A DNA stretch of 64,000 bases. Origin: Pectinophora gossypiella. Taxonomy: Eukaryota > Arthropoda > Insecta > Lepidoptera > Gelechiidae. Positions 40,511 to 51,310 of the stretch are shown here, in pieces. The number at the start of each line of letters is the position of its first letter. The stretch's first letter is position 1. Both the position numbers and the translations under genes were made by a program. The stretch spans positions 9,144,236-9,208,235 of the forward strand of contig NC_065426.1 of the NCBI RefSeq assembly GCF_024362695.1, written 5' to 3'. The notes under the pieces are model-generated. The model saw only the letters and a list, made by a program, of their open reading frames with translations, was not told the origin of the DNA and made no database searches.

Positions 40511-40835
40511 CAGCCTCCGTGGTCCAGTGGTTTGAGCGTTGGGCTCACGATCCGGAAGTCCCGGGTCCAAATCCCGGTGGGGACATATCATAAAAATCAC
40601 TTTGTGATCCCTAATTTGGATAGGACATTATAGGCTGATCACCTGACTGTCCGAAAGTATGATGATCCGTGCTTCGGAAGGCACGTTAAGACGTTGGTCC
40701 TGTTTACTACTTACTGATGTAAGTATGTAATCGTTACATGAGCCATGTCAGGGGCCTTTGGCGGCTCAATAATAACCCTGACACCATGGTTGATGGGGTT
40801 GGTAATCCACTTCACAACCCATACGATAGAAGAGG
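40511..40835 (+). mobile_element. SINE-B, full length
   Basis: Head CAGCCTCCGTGGTCCAGTGG, B box region GGGTCCAAATCC, core, GAAGA tail. A 9-bp duplication ACATACCAA lies at 40502-40510 and 40836-40844. Confidence 0.92.
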
Positions 40836-40844
40836 ACATACCAA

Positions 40845-40912
40845 TGGGGTAGAGAAATACATCCTTGGTGATCTAAGTACCCACACCTCACTGAGCTTTC
40901 TGTCAAACCAAA
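40845..40912 (-). repeat. Repeat L fragment
   Basis: TACCCACACCTCACTGAGCT is the reverse of the AGCTCGGTGAGGTGTGGGTA zone of repeat L. Confidence 0.5.
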
Positions 40913-41284
40913 CAGTGTACAATACATACATAAAACTGACGATTACGCCTAAATCATCTAAGGAGACAGAAGTGTGTAGACGTATGCGCCTTACGTAAAA
41001 TATCTCGATTTTATTAAATTTATTTTATTCCGGGTAGTAATTGAGACTACATTTTTTTAAACTGGATTGACTAGCATGCCTTTTGCGAGGTTTTGTTAAC
41101 AAAAATCCTATTTAAAATATAAGAAACATATCTGCCCTTTTCCCAGCGGGCTCTTAATCGTGTAAACCCAACTTACCTCGCGGTAATCCCCCTCATTAAT
41201 TCATAAAGCGACCTTACAGGGTTACCCTATGAGAAAATTATTAATTTTTTCAGGCAGACTCCTGTAATCCCTAAAAGGATATTT
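40913..41284. other. No recognised feature
   Basis: AT-rich; no gene or shared repeat seen. Confidence 0.5.
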
Positions 41285-41590
41285 TTTGACGCAACTTATC
41301 GCAGTTTTGCCTCAGATGGTAACTCTTGGCCGGGCAAATGAGGGCCCTCACCCGACACAAATAATTTATATAATAAAAAATAAATAAAATAAATAATTAA
41401 TAAAAAAAATGATTTTTTTTGACAACAACAGCTGAGGGTATCCTTTTGGACGCGAACCTCGGCTCAGCACATTGTCTGAAAGGATTGTATTTGAAAGAAT
41501 TCATCGACCCTGGTAGACCGATAGTGACAAGCGCTGAATGAACAACGACGCCGGCGGGGTCGATATCGGAGTCCTGAAGTGTTTATCGTC
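41285..41590 (+). repeat. Repeat J, diverged
   Basis: Matches J with an A/T-rich low-complexity insertion at 41360-41422; CGCGAACCTCGGCTCAG and TCGACCCTGG follow. Confidence 0.65.
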
Positions 41591-41612
41591 CCTGATTGGC
41601 CATCTCTATCAC

Positions 41613-44378
41613 AATGAAAATTTAAGAGACGATTCAGGCCATGCTTCTGAGTTGATATCAGGTGAAATTTTCCGTCGCAAATGACAATGGGCACTTTTGT
41701 ATGAAACTTGGTCCAAGAACCTCCACTGATGAGACTTATATGTAATGAAAGCTTATGCTTTCCCTATGATTCTGGCAAAGTTCTATCAGATTCTGTCCCG
41801 GGGTTCTTTTTTTACGGCCATGTTTGTCCTGGCTAAAAATGTGATAAAATACAGTGGGAGCTAAAATCGACTCAAGATTTGTTGCTGGATAACTAAGTCT
41901 ACATAAATAATTATGTATCATATTGTATATCATTTTAAAGAGGATCTTTTCCAAAATCCGAAACATAAAAAAAAACAAAAAAAAATCTTTTTGTAAGCGA
42001 ATTATAGTCAATTTATATCTGCAGCGCCATTGTTTCTCGGTAGCTAAGTTCAAGTTTCATGCCTTTTACCCCTTTCAAAAGTATTTTACCGATTTTTTTT
42101 ATATTGCTTCCGGAATTTGATCTGAGTGATAATAACAAGAAAAATAAATAAACACCTCTCCGATAGAGACCGCCTAAGCTATTGCCTATTGCAAGAAATC
42201 GTCATCATTAGCAAGTCATTACGGTATTGCATATAAGCTTATCAGCAACTTGGAACTTGGTCCAAGAACCTCCACTGGTGAGACTTGCATGTAATGATAG
42301 CTTATACTTGTCCTATGATTCTGGCAAAGTTCTATCAAACTCTGTCCTAGGGTTTTTTTTACGGCCATGTTTGTCCTGAGTCCTGTCCTGAGTAGTGGAC
42401 TGCAAAATCACCTCAGGATTTGTTGTCGAAAAACTATTTAACTAAGTCTATATACATAATTATATATCATAATGTATATCAATTTTAAAGGGGAAGGTTA
42501 TCAGAATCTGAAACACAAATAAAAAAATGCATTAAGTAAGTATGTAAACGACTTTTAGCCAACTCACGTCCGTAGCACCATTTTTCTCAGCAGCTACGTA
42601 CGGGTTTCGCGCCTTCCAACCTTTCCAAAGGAGCCCAATAATTTTTTCCTTCTTCTGATATTGCATTCTTAATCTGACAAGTGACAACAAAGAAAAAAAA
42701 ATAAAAAAAATAAGAAGAAATAAAATAGATACCATTCCGATAGAGGCCGCGTAAGCTATGGACCTATTGCAAGATAACGTACTCAAAGGTTAGTCATTAT
42801 AATCCAACAGACGTAACATGATTAGAATGCGGCGGGACGGAAATGTAGTACATCGTGCTTATGCGAAAGAGACGAAATATGTGTCTCTTTAACACTAACA
42901 GTATACAGCTTAGTACGAGAGAAACAATAAATAAGTCATTCTAATCAAGATGCAATACAATGACTCTATTGTATACAAAAGAAACACATTTATTAAACAA
43001 GTTCAGGCAATAACTGGTGCAAAAGGCGGCTTTATTGCCAAGGTAGCAATTACTACCAGGCAACCTTACGTTTACGATACGTTTGTTGTACCATTTGGCA
43101 TTGTTTATAAGACAAGATATAAGCCTGGATTAATAAAACAAGATTGTGGTGAAAGAAAACATACTACATTTGCGTCCTCCCGCATTCTAATCATGTTACG
43201 TCTGTTGGATTATAATGACTAGCCTTTGAGTACGTTATCTTGCAATAGGTCCATAGCTTACGCGGCCTCTATCGGAATGATATCTATTTTATTTCTTGTT
43301 GTTGTCTCTTGTCAGGTTAAGAATGCAATATCAGAAGAACGAAAAAATGATTGGGCTTCTTTGGAAAGGTTGGAAGGCGCGAAACTCGTACGTAGCTGCT
43401 GAGAAAAATGGTGCTACGGACGTGAGTTGGCTAAAAGTCGTTTACATACTCAATGCATTTTTTTTTATTTGTGTTTCTGATTCTGATAACCTTCCCCTTT
43501 AAAATTGATATACATTATGATATATAATTATGTATATAGACTTAGTTAAATAGTTTTTCGATAACAAATCCTGAGGTGATTTTGCAGTCCACTACTGTAC
43601 ACTCAGGACAAACATGGCCGTAAAAAAACCCTAGGACAGAGTTTGATAGAACTTTGCCAGAATCATAGGACAAGTATAAACTATCATTACATGCAAGTCT
43701 CACAAGTGGAGGTTCTTGGACCAAGTTCCAAGTTGCTGATAAGCTTATATGCAATACCGTAATGACTTGCTAATGATGACGATTTCTTGCAATAGGCAAT
43801 AGCTTAGGCGGTCTCTATCGGAGAGGTGTCTATTTAATTTTCTTGTTATTATCACTCAGATCAAATTCCGGAAGCAATATAAAAAAAATCGGTAAGATAC
43901 TTTTGGAAGGGGTAAAAGGCATGAAACTTGAACTTAGCTACCGAGAAACAATGGCGCTGCAGATGCAAATTGACTATAAATCGCTTACATAAAGACTTTT
44001 TTTGTTTTTTTTTTATGTTTCGGATTCTGGAAAAGATCCTCTTTAAAATGATATACAATATGATACATAATTATTTATGTAGACTTAGTTATCCAGCACT
44101 AAATCTTGAGCCGATTTTGGCTCCCACTGTATTTTATCACATTTTTAGCCAGGACAAACATGGCCGTAAAAAAAGAACCCCGGGACAGAATCTGATAGAA
44201 CTTTGCCAGATTCATAGAGAAAGCATAAGCTTTCATTACATATAAGTCTCATCAGTGGAGGTTCTTGGACCAGATTCGCCCATTCTCCTTTATGTATTTT
44301 TTTTTTATTCTTTTCAATTCTATACTTTGTATGGCCTGAATCATCCCTCAAAGATTTCGTTACGATGTCACTAACATA
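41613..44378. mobile_element. MITE-D split by a large palindrome
   Basis: 41613-41690 is a diverged left arm (GATTCAGGCCATGCTTCTGA, TTTTCCGTCGCAAATG). 44300-44378 has the usual D loop (TTTTCAATTCTATACTTTG) and right arm (TGAATCATCCCTCAAAG, GATGTCACTAACA). Everything between is the inserted palindrome. Confidence 0.75.
41706..44273. mobile_element. 2.57-kb palindromic element
   Basis: Left arm 41706-42850 and right arm 43161-44273 are near-identical inverse copies around a 310-bp centre. Each arm holds two diverged tandem units of about 540 bases, both opening ACTTGGTCCAAGAACCTCCA (the left arm has units at 41706 and 42253). Matching 105-codon frames at 41736-42053 (minus) and 43928-44245 (plus) differ at a few residues but show no known domain. 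The centre carries a 90-codon plus frame (42950-43222). Foldback-type transposon is the likely class. Confidence 0.8.
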
Positions 44379-44680
44379 TACATTAAGTCCTTCGATTCGA
44401 TATTATTCCCTCTTCCTGTCAAATATTTCTAAATTTAAACTTTGGTAGGTACCAAATGCCTACCAAACCTACCTACCTTTGGTAGGTATTTGGTTTGGGT
44501 ATTTAGAAATATTCTCACCTACCTAGGTAGATACTTATTGTGATTGTTTGTTGTTTTTTACTTTTTTAATTGCCCCATTTACATCTGGCAGCCCTATTCT
44601 TAAGTACGCGACAGACAAAAGAGCTGAATTTGAATGCAAAAGCCAAGGATGAAAGAGTTGAATTTGAAAGCGGTCCCGAG
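44379..44680. other. Short local palindromes
   Basis: TTTGGTAGGTA/TACCTACCAAA repeats at 44441-44500. No gene. Confidence 0.45.
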
Positions 44681-45095
44681 TTGTGATGCAAATTAAATTC
44701 ATGTATCTGCAAACGCCTTGGGAGGATCACCTACTTCTAGGAGTTCATTGGGGCGAGACGAAGGACGTAATATACGATCCCGATGACCCGATTACTCTAG
44801 CCATAGAGGCGGCCAATCAGCTCGCGACACCAAACACTTCAGGACCCCGATACCGACCCGGCGTGGTCGACGATTTCCCTCAATCAGCGCTTATCGCTAT
44901 CGACCCGCTAGGGTCGATTAATTCTTTCAAATATTTTTCCTCTCAGTCGACGCCCTGACCCGAGGTTCGCGCCCAACTGGGCACCCTCAGGCCTGTTGTC
45001 TTAAACGTTGTACCGGGTGAGAGCCTTCAGCGCTCCCCATTTGTCCGGCCAAGTAGTTAATGCCATCTGCGGCAAATCTACAATAAGTTAGGTCA
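44681..45095 (-). repeat. Repeat J, longest copy
   Basis: 44800-45095 is J in reverse (CTCAGGCCTGTTGTCTTAAA, GGGTCGATTAATTCTTTCAA). 44690-44800 continues upstream with TTGGGAGGATCACCTACTTC, possibly more of the same element. A plus frame here (MYLQTPWEDHLLLGVHW) lies in repeat sequence. Confidence 0.6.
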
Positions 45096-45293
45096 AAAAA
45101 AATTGGGGCCAGACAATATTGTCGCCTTTCAGTAGACACATATCTACTAACATTATTTATATATTAAGACTTTATATATTAAGACTACATTACGTACATA
45201 ACAGCATCAGGCCTGTATCTGAATTTTTGCAATTTGGCCTTTTTACCCGACTGTCAAAGGAGGTAATATTTTTCGAGTGTATGTACCTATGTG

Positions 45294-45431
45294 CAGTCAT
45301 GAGCAATATAATGTACCCACTTTAGGACTCTGTCGCACTATCATACACATTTAGTGAGACTTACAGTTCAATTTGTCAAAAAAGTTAATGTGACATGGTA
45401 CTAAAGTGTATCATATTAATGCACGTGACCG
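45294..45431. mobile_element. MITE-F
   Basis: CAGTCATGAGCAATATAATG to ATTAATGCACGTGACCG, flanked by TG-CA variant left and TA right. Confidence 0.75.
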
Positions 45432-45495
45432 TATGTCTGCTTCTTTGTGGCTTGTGGTCTCCGCTTGCGATACTACGAAGCTAATTTGAGCCATC

Positions 45496-45716
45496 GCCAC
45501 ACCCCGGACACTTCACATAAACAACCTCGTTTTACACAGACACTACACTACACATTGACATTATCGTACACGCGCCTTTGTGTGTGTGACGTCTGACGCC
45601 ATACGATTCAAGTCTAAACTACGTTCGAGAGGAGGTGAGGTAAATCTAGCTAAGGCCCTGGTGGGGAGCGGAGAGTTGCCGTACTATACGTAATATTACT
45701 CCTTATATTCTATGCC
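45496..45716 (-). mobile_element. MITE-M, full length
   Basis: CCCCGGACACTTCACATAAA to TATTACTCCTTATATTCTAT. Confidence 0.75.
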
Positions 45717-45720
45717 ATTG

Positions 45721-45893
45721 GGCAACGGACGGGGCTCCCGTGGCTTTCCGCATGAAACGATTTTCTATCGCCTCTAAGCGATGGATTTGAGATGTACTCG
45801 CCTGAACGAAAACTACCCCTGCATAGGTCATGATCGAACAGATGCAGGTCTTATAGATTTTCACTTTATTCCTAAGGGATAAGTTCCATACTT
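45721..45893 (-). mobile_element. Jockey-like reverse transcriptase fragment
   Basis: The minus strand is open for 57 codons: SLRNKVKIYKTCICSIMTYA, then GVVFVQASTSQIHRLEAIEN and RFMRKATGAPSVAQW. This is the region just after the RT catalytic core in Jockey-type LINEs. It directly abuts a MITE-M. No stop or frameshift inside, so relatively young. Confidence 0.85.
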
Positions 45894-46351
45894 ACTGCTC
45901 AATATTGGGTACCTATTCATTCTTTTGCTTTATCAAGTCGTGGTGGGTGGATATGGTGTAAAAGACGATATAGTGACTAAGATTAAGAAGGGAATGTTAA
46001 GTTCGTTGGGACACACAAAGCGGATGAAGGATAAGAGGATTACGAAAGTAAATTAAATATTTAAATATGTATGTAAGTATATAAAGCGAAGGTTGGTGGT
46101 AAGGCTGGCAGAGGAAGACCCAGAAAGACGTACAATCAAAGAGCAAAAGTTCAGTCACTGAGCCCAGCAAATTATTTGTAAACAATGGTGAAATTATGAA
46201 CCATTAGCTGTCATAATTATAAAATTTATGTTTTTATAGGTGTTTTTGGTCTATTACAGAAACGACATGTAACCAGGTCTTAAGTGCAACCAGTTAATTT
46301 ATTAATTTGCAAGAAACTAATTGGGCTTTTGCAGCTTATCTCGTACATTGA
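45894..46351. other. No recognised feature
   Basis: One stretch (AAGAAGGGAATGTTAAGTTC, AGGCTGGCAGAGGAAGACCC) around 45986-46130 resembles a decayed LINE tail (GRPRKTY-like codons, interrupted). Otherwise nothing. Confidence 0.4.
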
Positions 46352-46530
46352 ACAAATTGGAGATGTCCTTAGAGTTCAGCGCGATCTAGTCTGAACCGGT
46401 GTGCCTTTATGAAACGATTGATGAATGTGGAGGAAGCAAGAGAAGTGTGTCAGGATCGGAGCAAATGGAATTCTATAGTCTCTGCTTACCCCGGTGGGAA
46501 ATAGGCGTGGGTTTATGTATGTATGTATCA
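46352..46530 (+). mobile_element. LINE-H 3' end, longest copy
   Basis: Encodes ERLMNVEEAREVCQDRSKWN then SIVSAYPGGK, ending GGTTTATGTATGTATGTAT. Best copy of LINE-H. Confidence 0.7.
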
Positions 46531-47505
46531 AGTCGTCTTCTCTGCTCTCACCCCATTAGGGCTGTCAAGCGTGAGTTTATTTTGTTAAAAATCTTGTTCT
46601 AGAATATTCAACGAGCTCGCACAATTTCGATGAATAAATTATTTTTTAATTTTATACTGTGGTAATTCGAGTCCCGCGGGGTAATTATTTTATAGCAGCG
46701 GCAAAATAGTTTGCCGTGAATATTTAAAACGGCGCGTTTTTTTCATAATTATTTTTGTGATAAGTATTTTTTAAATTATGTGAATGATTTTACATTGTGT
46801 AACACATTGTGTACACGACAGACGCATATGACATGGTGTGATTAATATGTGACATACACTATTGAAATCGACTAATTGGGCGAAACGACACGAATAGGGA
46901 ATCCTAACCAACCCGCTATGAATGTCAAAGCTGAATCAAGGACCACTTACCATTTAACAAGGTTGGTAAGGTTGGTTGGTTATCTAGGTCATTTACAAAG
47001 CATGAAATCTTCTTCTTCTATCGTGTCTGATAATTAGGTATAACTTTCGTTGTTCGACTTGTCATCGAAACGGAAGAAGAGGTATGAAATTATGAGCTTG
47101 ATACAGTTTACTGGCATTTCGCGAAGATGTCGTTTTGAGAAGGGCATTTTGCAAAAATGGCATTATGCTCTGGACATTGTACTTACTAGGGTCTTTATAT
47201 ACTAAACTGGGAGCAAATAAAAAACAGAACGCGTTCAGCTGCTTATCTACCTGTAGAGCCATAAGCGCTCCGCACTTGTCCGGCCAAGTGTGGCAAACCT
47301 ACAAGTTCAGCCAAAGTCTACCCAGATGTAAAAACGTACACGTTGTGTCGCGATTGCTCGTGGGATAATGAGCATAAGTAATAATAAAATCATGTAAGTA
47401 GGTATTTACCAACCGAGAAGGCAACAAAAGGTTTACCTCTATTGCATCCTATTACCATAATTTATGTAGGTAGACCTAAAACATTAAATATCTTTTTCTT
47501 CAGTC
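46531..47505. other. No gene recognised
   Basis: Contains a 20-bp SINE-B tail remnant at 47008 (TCTTCTTCTTCTATCGTG) and a J-like piece at 47265-47300 (AAGCGCTCCGCACTTGTCCG). Otherwise featureless AT-rich DNA. Confidence 0.5.
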
Positions 47506-47968
47506 ATGCTGATTTCAGTACAGTCATGAGCAATATCATGTACGCACTTTAGAACCCTGTCGCACTATCATATTTGAAATTTAATGAGACTTACTGTTTA
47601 ATTGGTTTCAAAGTGTATACATATTAGTACTCGTGACCGTACACACCGTCTAATTTTATTTTTAAGTTATACCTGTCATTTTCTTATTCGCCAAAAAAGA
47701 AAGGGACGGGTAATCGACATGCATAAAATTTATGGAGCACACGTCAATTTTAGGCAGAAAAAACAACACTCTTAAAATTTTATATTGGCCAATAAATCGA
47801 CAGAATTAAGCTGACAGCACACTTCCAACGGGTTGCATATCAACGAGATGCCTATTTTATTCGCCAGGGTTATTAATTCAATCATCCGTCTCCTTCCCTT
47901 TCGGTGGATAAGAAAACGACAGGTATAACTTAAAATAAAATTAGGAGGTGTCTGCAGGAATCGGGGCC
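47506..47968. mobile_element. MITE-E with MITE-F in its tip, opposite F orientation
   Basis: E tip TGCTGATTTCAG-TA, then MITE-F at 47521-47639 (CAGTCATGAGCAATATCATG first), then E resumes CACCGTCTAATTTTATTT and runs to GAATCGGGGCCA. Confidence 0.85.
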
Positions 47969-48066
47969 ATTACCTCAACAAATACCTAATAAAAACACAT
48001 AACCGTCCTTTTTGATACCTACCTATTATATATAATACAATATAGGTAAAATATCAATTACTTATT

Positions 48067-48487
48067 ACAATTGGGTAGTTTCTTAGGACAAAGATAAATT
48101 ATAAAATTTTGATTACTATAAACACATATTTAGGCTGTCTGTCCATTGAAGCGGAGCGAGCTTGCGGAGCGGTGAAACGCATAAATATTAACCAATAGGA
48201 TTGCATAAAAACTCCGCTCAGCTGCAGTGGATAGAGATTGGTTAATCCTATTGGTTAATATTTATCCCTTTTAACGCTCCGCAAGCTCGCTCCGCTTAAA
48301 TGGACAGGCAGCCTTAAAACTGACGAAATACATTTTTTTGTATTTAACTTATTTATGAATTATAATAAAGAAAACCCATTGTCACAGGTTGCTTTTTAAT
48401 ACAAATTCCATAGTAATTTCATGTTTTGACGTTCAGTAAAAAGTAGGTAAGTAACTGATTTGACTAAGTAGTTGGAAACTACCCCAC
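48067..48487 (+). mobile_element. MITE-S interrupted by a MITE
   Basis: Left part with GACAAAGATAAATTATAAAA and right part with TGTCACAGGTTGCTTTTTAA to TAGTTGGAAACTACC match 58553-58875; the 181-bp MITE lies between. Confidence 0.75.
48133..48313. mobile_element. 181-bp MITE, TTA target
   Basis: Ends GGCTGTCTGTCCATTGAAGC and its near-perfect inverse, continuing GGAGCGAGCTTGCGGAGCG. TTA duplicated at 48130-48132 and 48314-48316. PIF/Harbinger type by target. Confidence 0.88.
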
Positions 48488-48984
48488 TGCGACAAAATAA
48501 TTAATACTTTTACTAAAAACTTATACTAATAGGACAACCTATATCATTAACATACCTAAATACCTACGTAAGTCACGCCCATAATACCTAACGGTGTAGA
48601 CAGAGCCGCAAACCATCAAAAGCAACCCGCACATCTATTCTTGATATTCGTCTTAATCTTCAAAATGACATGTTTTATAAATATGATGGACTAATAGATA
48701 GAAAATTGAATAACAATAGATATAGGTATACAAAAAACAAAAGCCAATACACAGGAACTGGCGTAGAGGGACAAATAAAAAATCCAGGCCAATTTTCGTG
48801 GCATATGAGTGTGTCCCTTTGCCATTGTCCCCATGTATGTAATACGAAGAAAAATGGGCAACGAATGTGTCTGTTTCATTGTTAAATCTTATTTGAACGA
48901 CTTTTAAATTAGGAATGCAAAAAAAATCACGCAAAATACTCAAAATTAAAAGTAACAATATAGAATTTATTGGCTTCATAATTC
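48488..48984. other. No gene recognised
   Basis: Overlapping frames on both strands (up to 108 codons at 48653-48979, minus) have no family resemblance and are AT-driven. Confidence 0.4.
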
Positions 48985-49080
48985 GTTCTGGCAGAACGAT
49001 GCCCGGGACAGGGAGGGTTGGAAAGAGAAGGGGGAGGCCTTTGCCCAGCAGTGGGACATTGATTAGGCTACAGAAAAAAA
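48985..49080 (+). mobile_element. LINE ORF C-terminus
   Basis: RDREGWKEKGEAFAQQWDID and a TAG stop, then TTAGGCTACAG and poly(A). Same end as 36477-36560. Confidence 0.75.
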
Positions 49081-49659
49081 AAAATTCGTTACTTTATTGA
49101 GTATTTTGGAAAAGGAATTACTTAACGCTATAAATAAACTAATCCACAATTAACTATTTTTAGCTTTATAATTCACATTTTTTCAGACGCAGTTTTCGTA
49201 AAATGCTTTGTAAGTAATCTAAAAATAGTTATGTTCCGAGCTTATGAAAATTACTTTTCTCAAATATACCTTATGTATTTTCCAGGTTTATTTTTAATAG
49301 ATAATTATTCAAAATTGATAGCATGGATAAAGAAACACTCGCTTAAAAGTAATTCAAAGAAGTAGACAGACGCACAAAAAAACCCTAAATAATGCAATTT
49401 GCCCCTCAGCCCGAAGGACACAAAAAGGTGACACGCGAAAAAAACTGTTTACCATATCCTTTGGAACCTAAATACATAATTTATATCGATTTATAATAAC
49501 AAGGGGAAGGAAAACGTACCGAAAACAACTGCAGATCTCCTTTTTTAAATAGTTCGGTATTTTTCAAAACAACTTCACAAAAAAATCCAAAAAATATGCA
49601 ATGTTGTTTTATAGTCACTTTTGAGAGTAAGATTTTATATTTTTATTCAGTTTTTTTTT
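49081..49659. other. No recognised feature
   Basis: AT-rich, no gene. Confidence 0.5.
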
Positions 49660-49960
49660 TAATTGAGTGGCTGAATGCACGAGGGTAACGCGCAAGTCGA
49701 CCGCGCGGTGGGCAACGCGACACTGCCGAAATGGCGGGAATTGAGACATGCGCTTTGGGAAATCGATGGAAAATTGCGAAAATGGCTGGGCGCGCGGCGC
49801 TTTCGAAGTTTTTGTGCGTTCTGGATATTACTGGCTAGTTTTGTTGGTGTAAACAAAAAGGATAGGAGTTTACAGGAACACCGTGGCTGTTTTGAGTATA
49901 GTTTCCTTGCCGAAATTAAAAACTTACAAGTAAGTTGGTATTGTTATTAAGGTGTTATTA
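49660..49960 (+). other. GC-rich island with open frame
   Basis: From ATG at 49675 a 91-codon frame starts MHEGNAQVDRAVGNATLPKW and goes on through WREL..LWEIDGKL to a hydrophobic FCAFWILLASFVG. GC content is well above flanks between 49680 and 49810. No family recognised. It could be a 5' exon or promoter region, since TTCCCGCC-type and CGCGCG motifs occur on the minus strand. Confidence 0.35.
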
Positions 49961-50075
49961 AGTAATGTATTGAAAAATATTTTTTTCTAGTTTTATATCT
50001 TTACTTTTTATCTAATCTGGAAATCCAAAGCTAGTTAGATAAGTAACTTAAGTAATATCAACTACCTACGTTAAT

Positions 50076-50234
50076 TAAAACACATAATAACAGGTTCTTA
50101 CCGCGTTTAAAGTAGGGATATGAGACTCCCGATATTTCGACACTGTTGCAAGTGCCATGATCACGGGATGACTGATGAGATCGGCGTGGAGTGTGTTTTA
50201 ATTATGATAATAACCGCGTAAACTTAAAACAATG
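50076..50234 (+). mobile_element. Hairpin retroposon, copy 3 (right arm deleted)
   Basis: Has the left arm to GGGATGACTGATGAG, then jumps to the common 3' tail (TTTTAATTATGATAATAACC). A 13-bp duplication with one mismatch, TACCTACGTTAAT at 50063-50075 and TACCTACATTAAT at 50235-50247. Confidence 0.8.
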
Positions 50235-50436
50235 TACCTACATTAATACACAAAACTTTTTATGGAATTGCCTGACCCAATGTTTCCATCTGTAGATACA
50301 AAATGCGATCAGCTGCTTATCAGATTGTCGTTTTCAAAAACACCCGAAGAGAATGTAATGACTACGTTTAGAACCACCTTGAATGATGGATTGATGTTAA
50401 ATTACCATGAGTGGACGATAAATACTGCGTTTAGAA
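50235..50436. other. Unclassified open segment
   Basis: A plus-strand frame from 50262 (MELPDPMFPSVDTKCDQLLI) runs into MITE-M. It looks more protein-like than most frames here, but nothing identifies it. Confidence 0.3.
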
Positions 50437-50625
50437 CGGTGACCCTCCGCCCGCACCGTTTCCTATCGGGCTCGGACCTCACCCCCTCTGGGTCTTACTT
50501 TAGTCTTAAAAAGCCGCTAAGGAATAAGGGGGAGAGCGTGCGTACTGTCTCCCTCGCACTTACGCATTAGGCAGCTCACGGTAAGAACGAGATTTTTGTA
50601 TGGAGTCTCCGGGGTGTGCTTTCAA
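50437..50625 (+). mobile_element. MITE-M, divergent
   Basis: AGAACGGTGACCCTCCGCCC, ACCTCACCCCCTCTGGGTCT and GAGTCTCCGGGGTGTG; similar to 53319-53533 in the middle, defining a subfamily. Confidence 0.65.
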
Positions 50626-51149
50626 GGTTTATTAATAATACGTGTTACTTACTTATCTAGAACGTCAAAGCTGCTGGCAGTGGCGGCCCTACCAAAATAT
50701 TTAGGTGATGCGAGATCTCAAAGTGGCGCCTTTCAGCCCCTCAAAATACAAAATTTTTCGATTAGTTTAGGGCAACCGAAATTTACCTATTTAAATCTTT
50801 TAAAAACGTTGTTATGTGGCCGCAATCTAACCCGATGAAGTTAGTTTGCGGCCAGGGTGAACCAGTATTGGTTGATTTTTACCGGACCGGACCGGAGCGG
50901 TGCTGCGGCGGCTGCTGGTGATTTTTGAGTCTGCCGTCCCTCACAGGGATTCCTTTCCTTGATTATGTGAAGGGGTAATTCTACTCTCATCTAGCAAAGT
51001 ACCCGCCACTTTGTTGGTGGATACGATCCACCTGAGACTCGGGAAAGAATTCTGAGATTTGAATACGAGGTTTGAGATTCCAGAGATACTTACAAAAAAT
51101 AAACCGGATTTGGAGTGTCAGACTTAGGGTCGAACCACATCTAAAGCCA
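50626..51149. other. No firm feature; GGACCGGACCGGAGCGG island
   Basis: A small GC-rich island at 50880-50925. Its minus strand ends in GGTCCG/GTAAAA, a donor-like edge, but too short to call an exon. Confidence 0.3.
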
Positions 51150-51310
51150 ATGCGAAATTAAGAGGATTGTTTTACATTTCTGTCTAAAATAAGGGAAATT
51201 AACGTTTTTTCCATTTTGATGCCTGTCGATTACCCGTCCCTTTCCTTTTCGGTGGATAAGAAAGTGACAGATATAACTTAAAATAAAATTATATGGTGTG
51301 TACTGGAATC
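51150..51310. mobile_element. MITE-E half
   Basis: Right half only: CGATTACCCGTCCCTTTCCT to ATGGTGTGTACTGGAATC. Confidence 0.7.

Noticed and set aside
41736..44245. Paired 105-codon frames in the palindrome arms as real genes
   Set aside because: They are inverse copies of the same repeat, rich in Phe/Lys from AT bias, with no domain recognised and no start context.
48653..48979. 108-codon minus frame rich in Ile/Leu/Phe as a membrane protein
   Set aside because: Composition follows local AT content, no splice or start support, and an overlapping open frame exists on the other strand.
50880..50925. Short exon at the GGACCGGACCGG island
   Set aside because: Only a donor-like edge is visible, the block is under 50 bases and has no homology.
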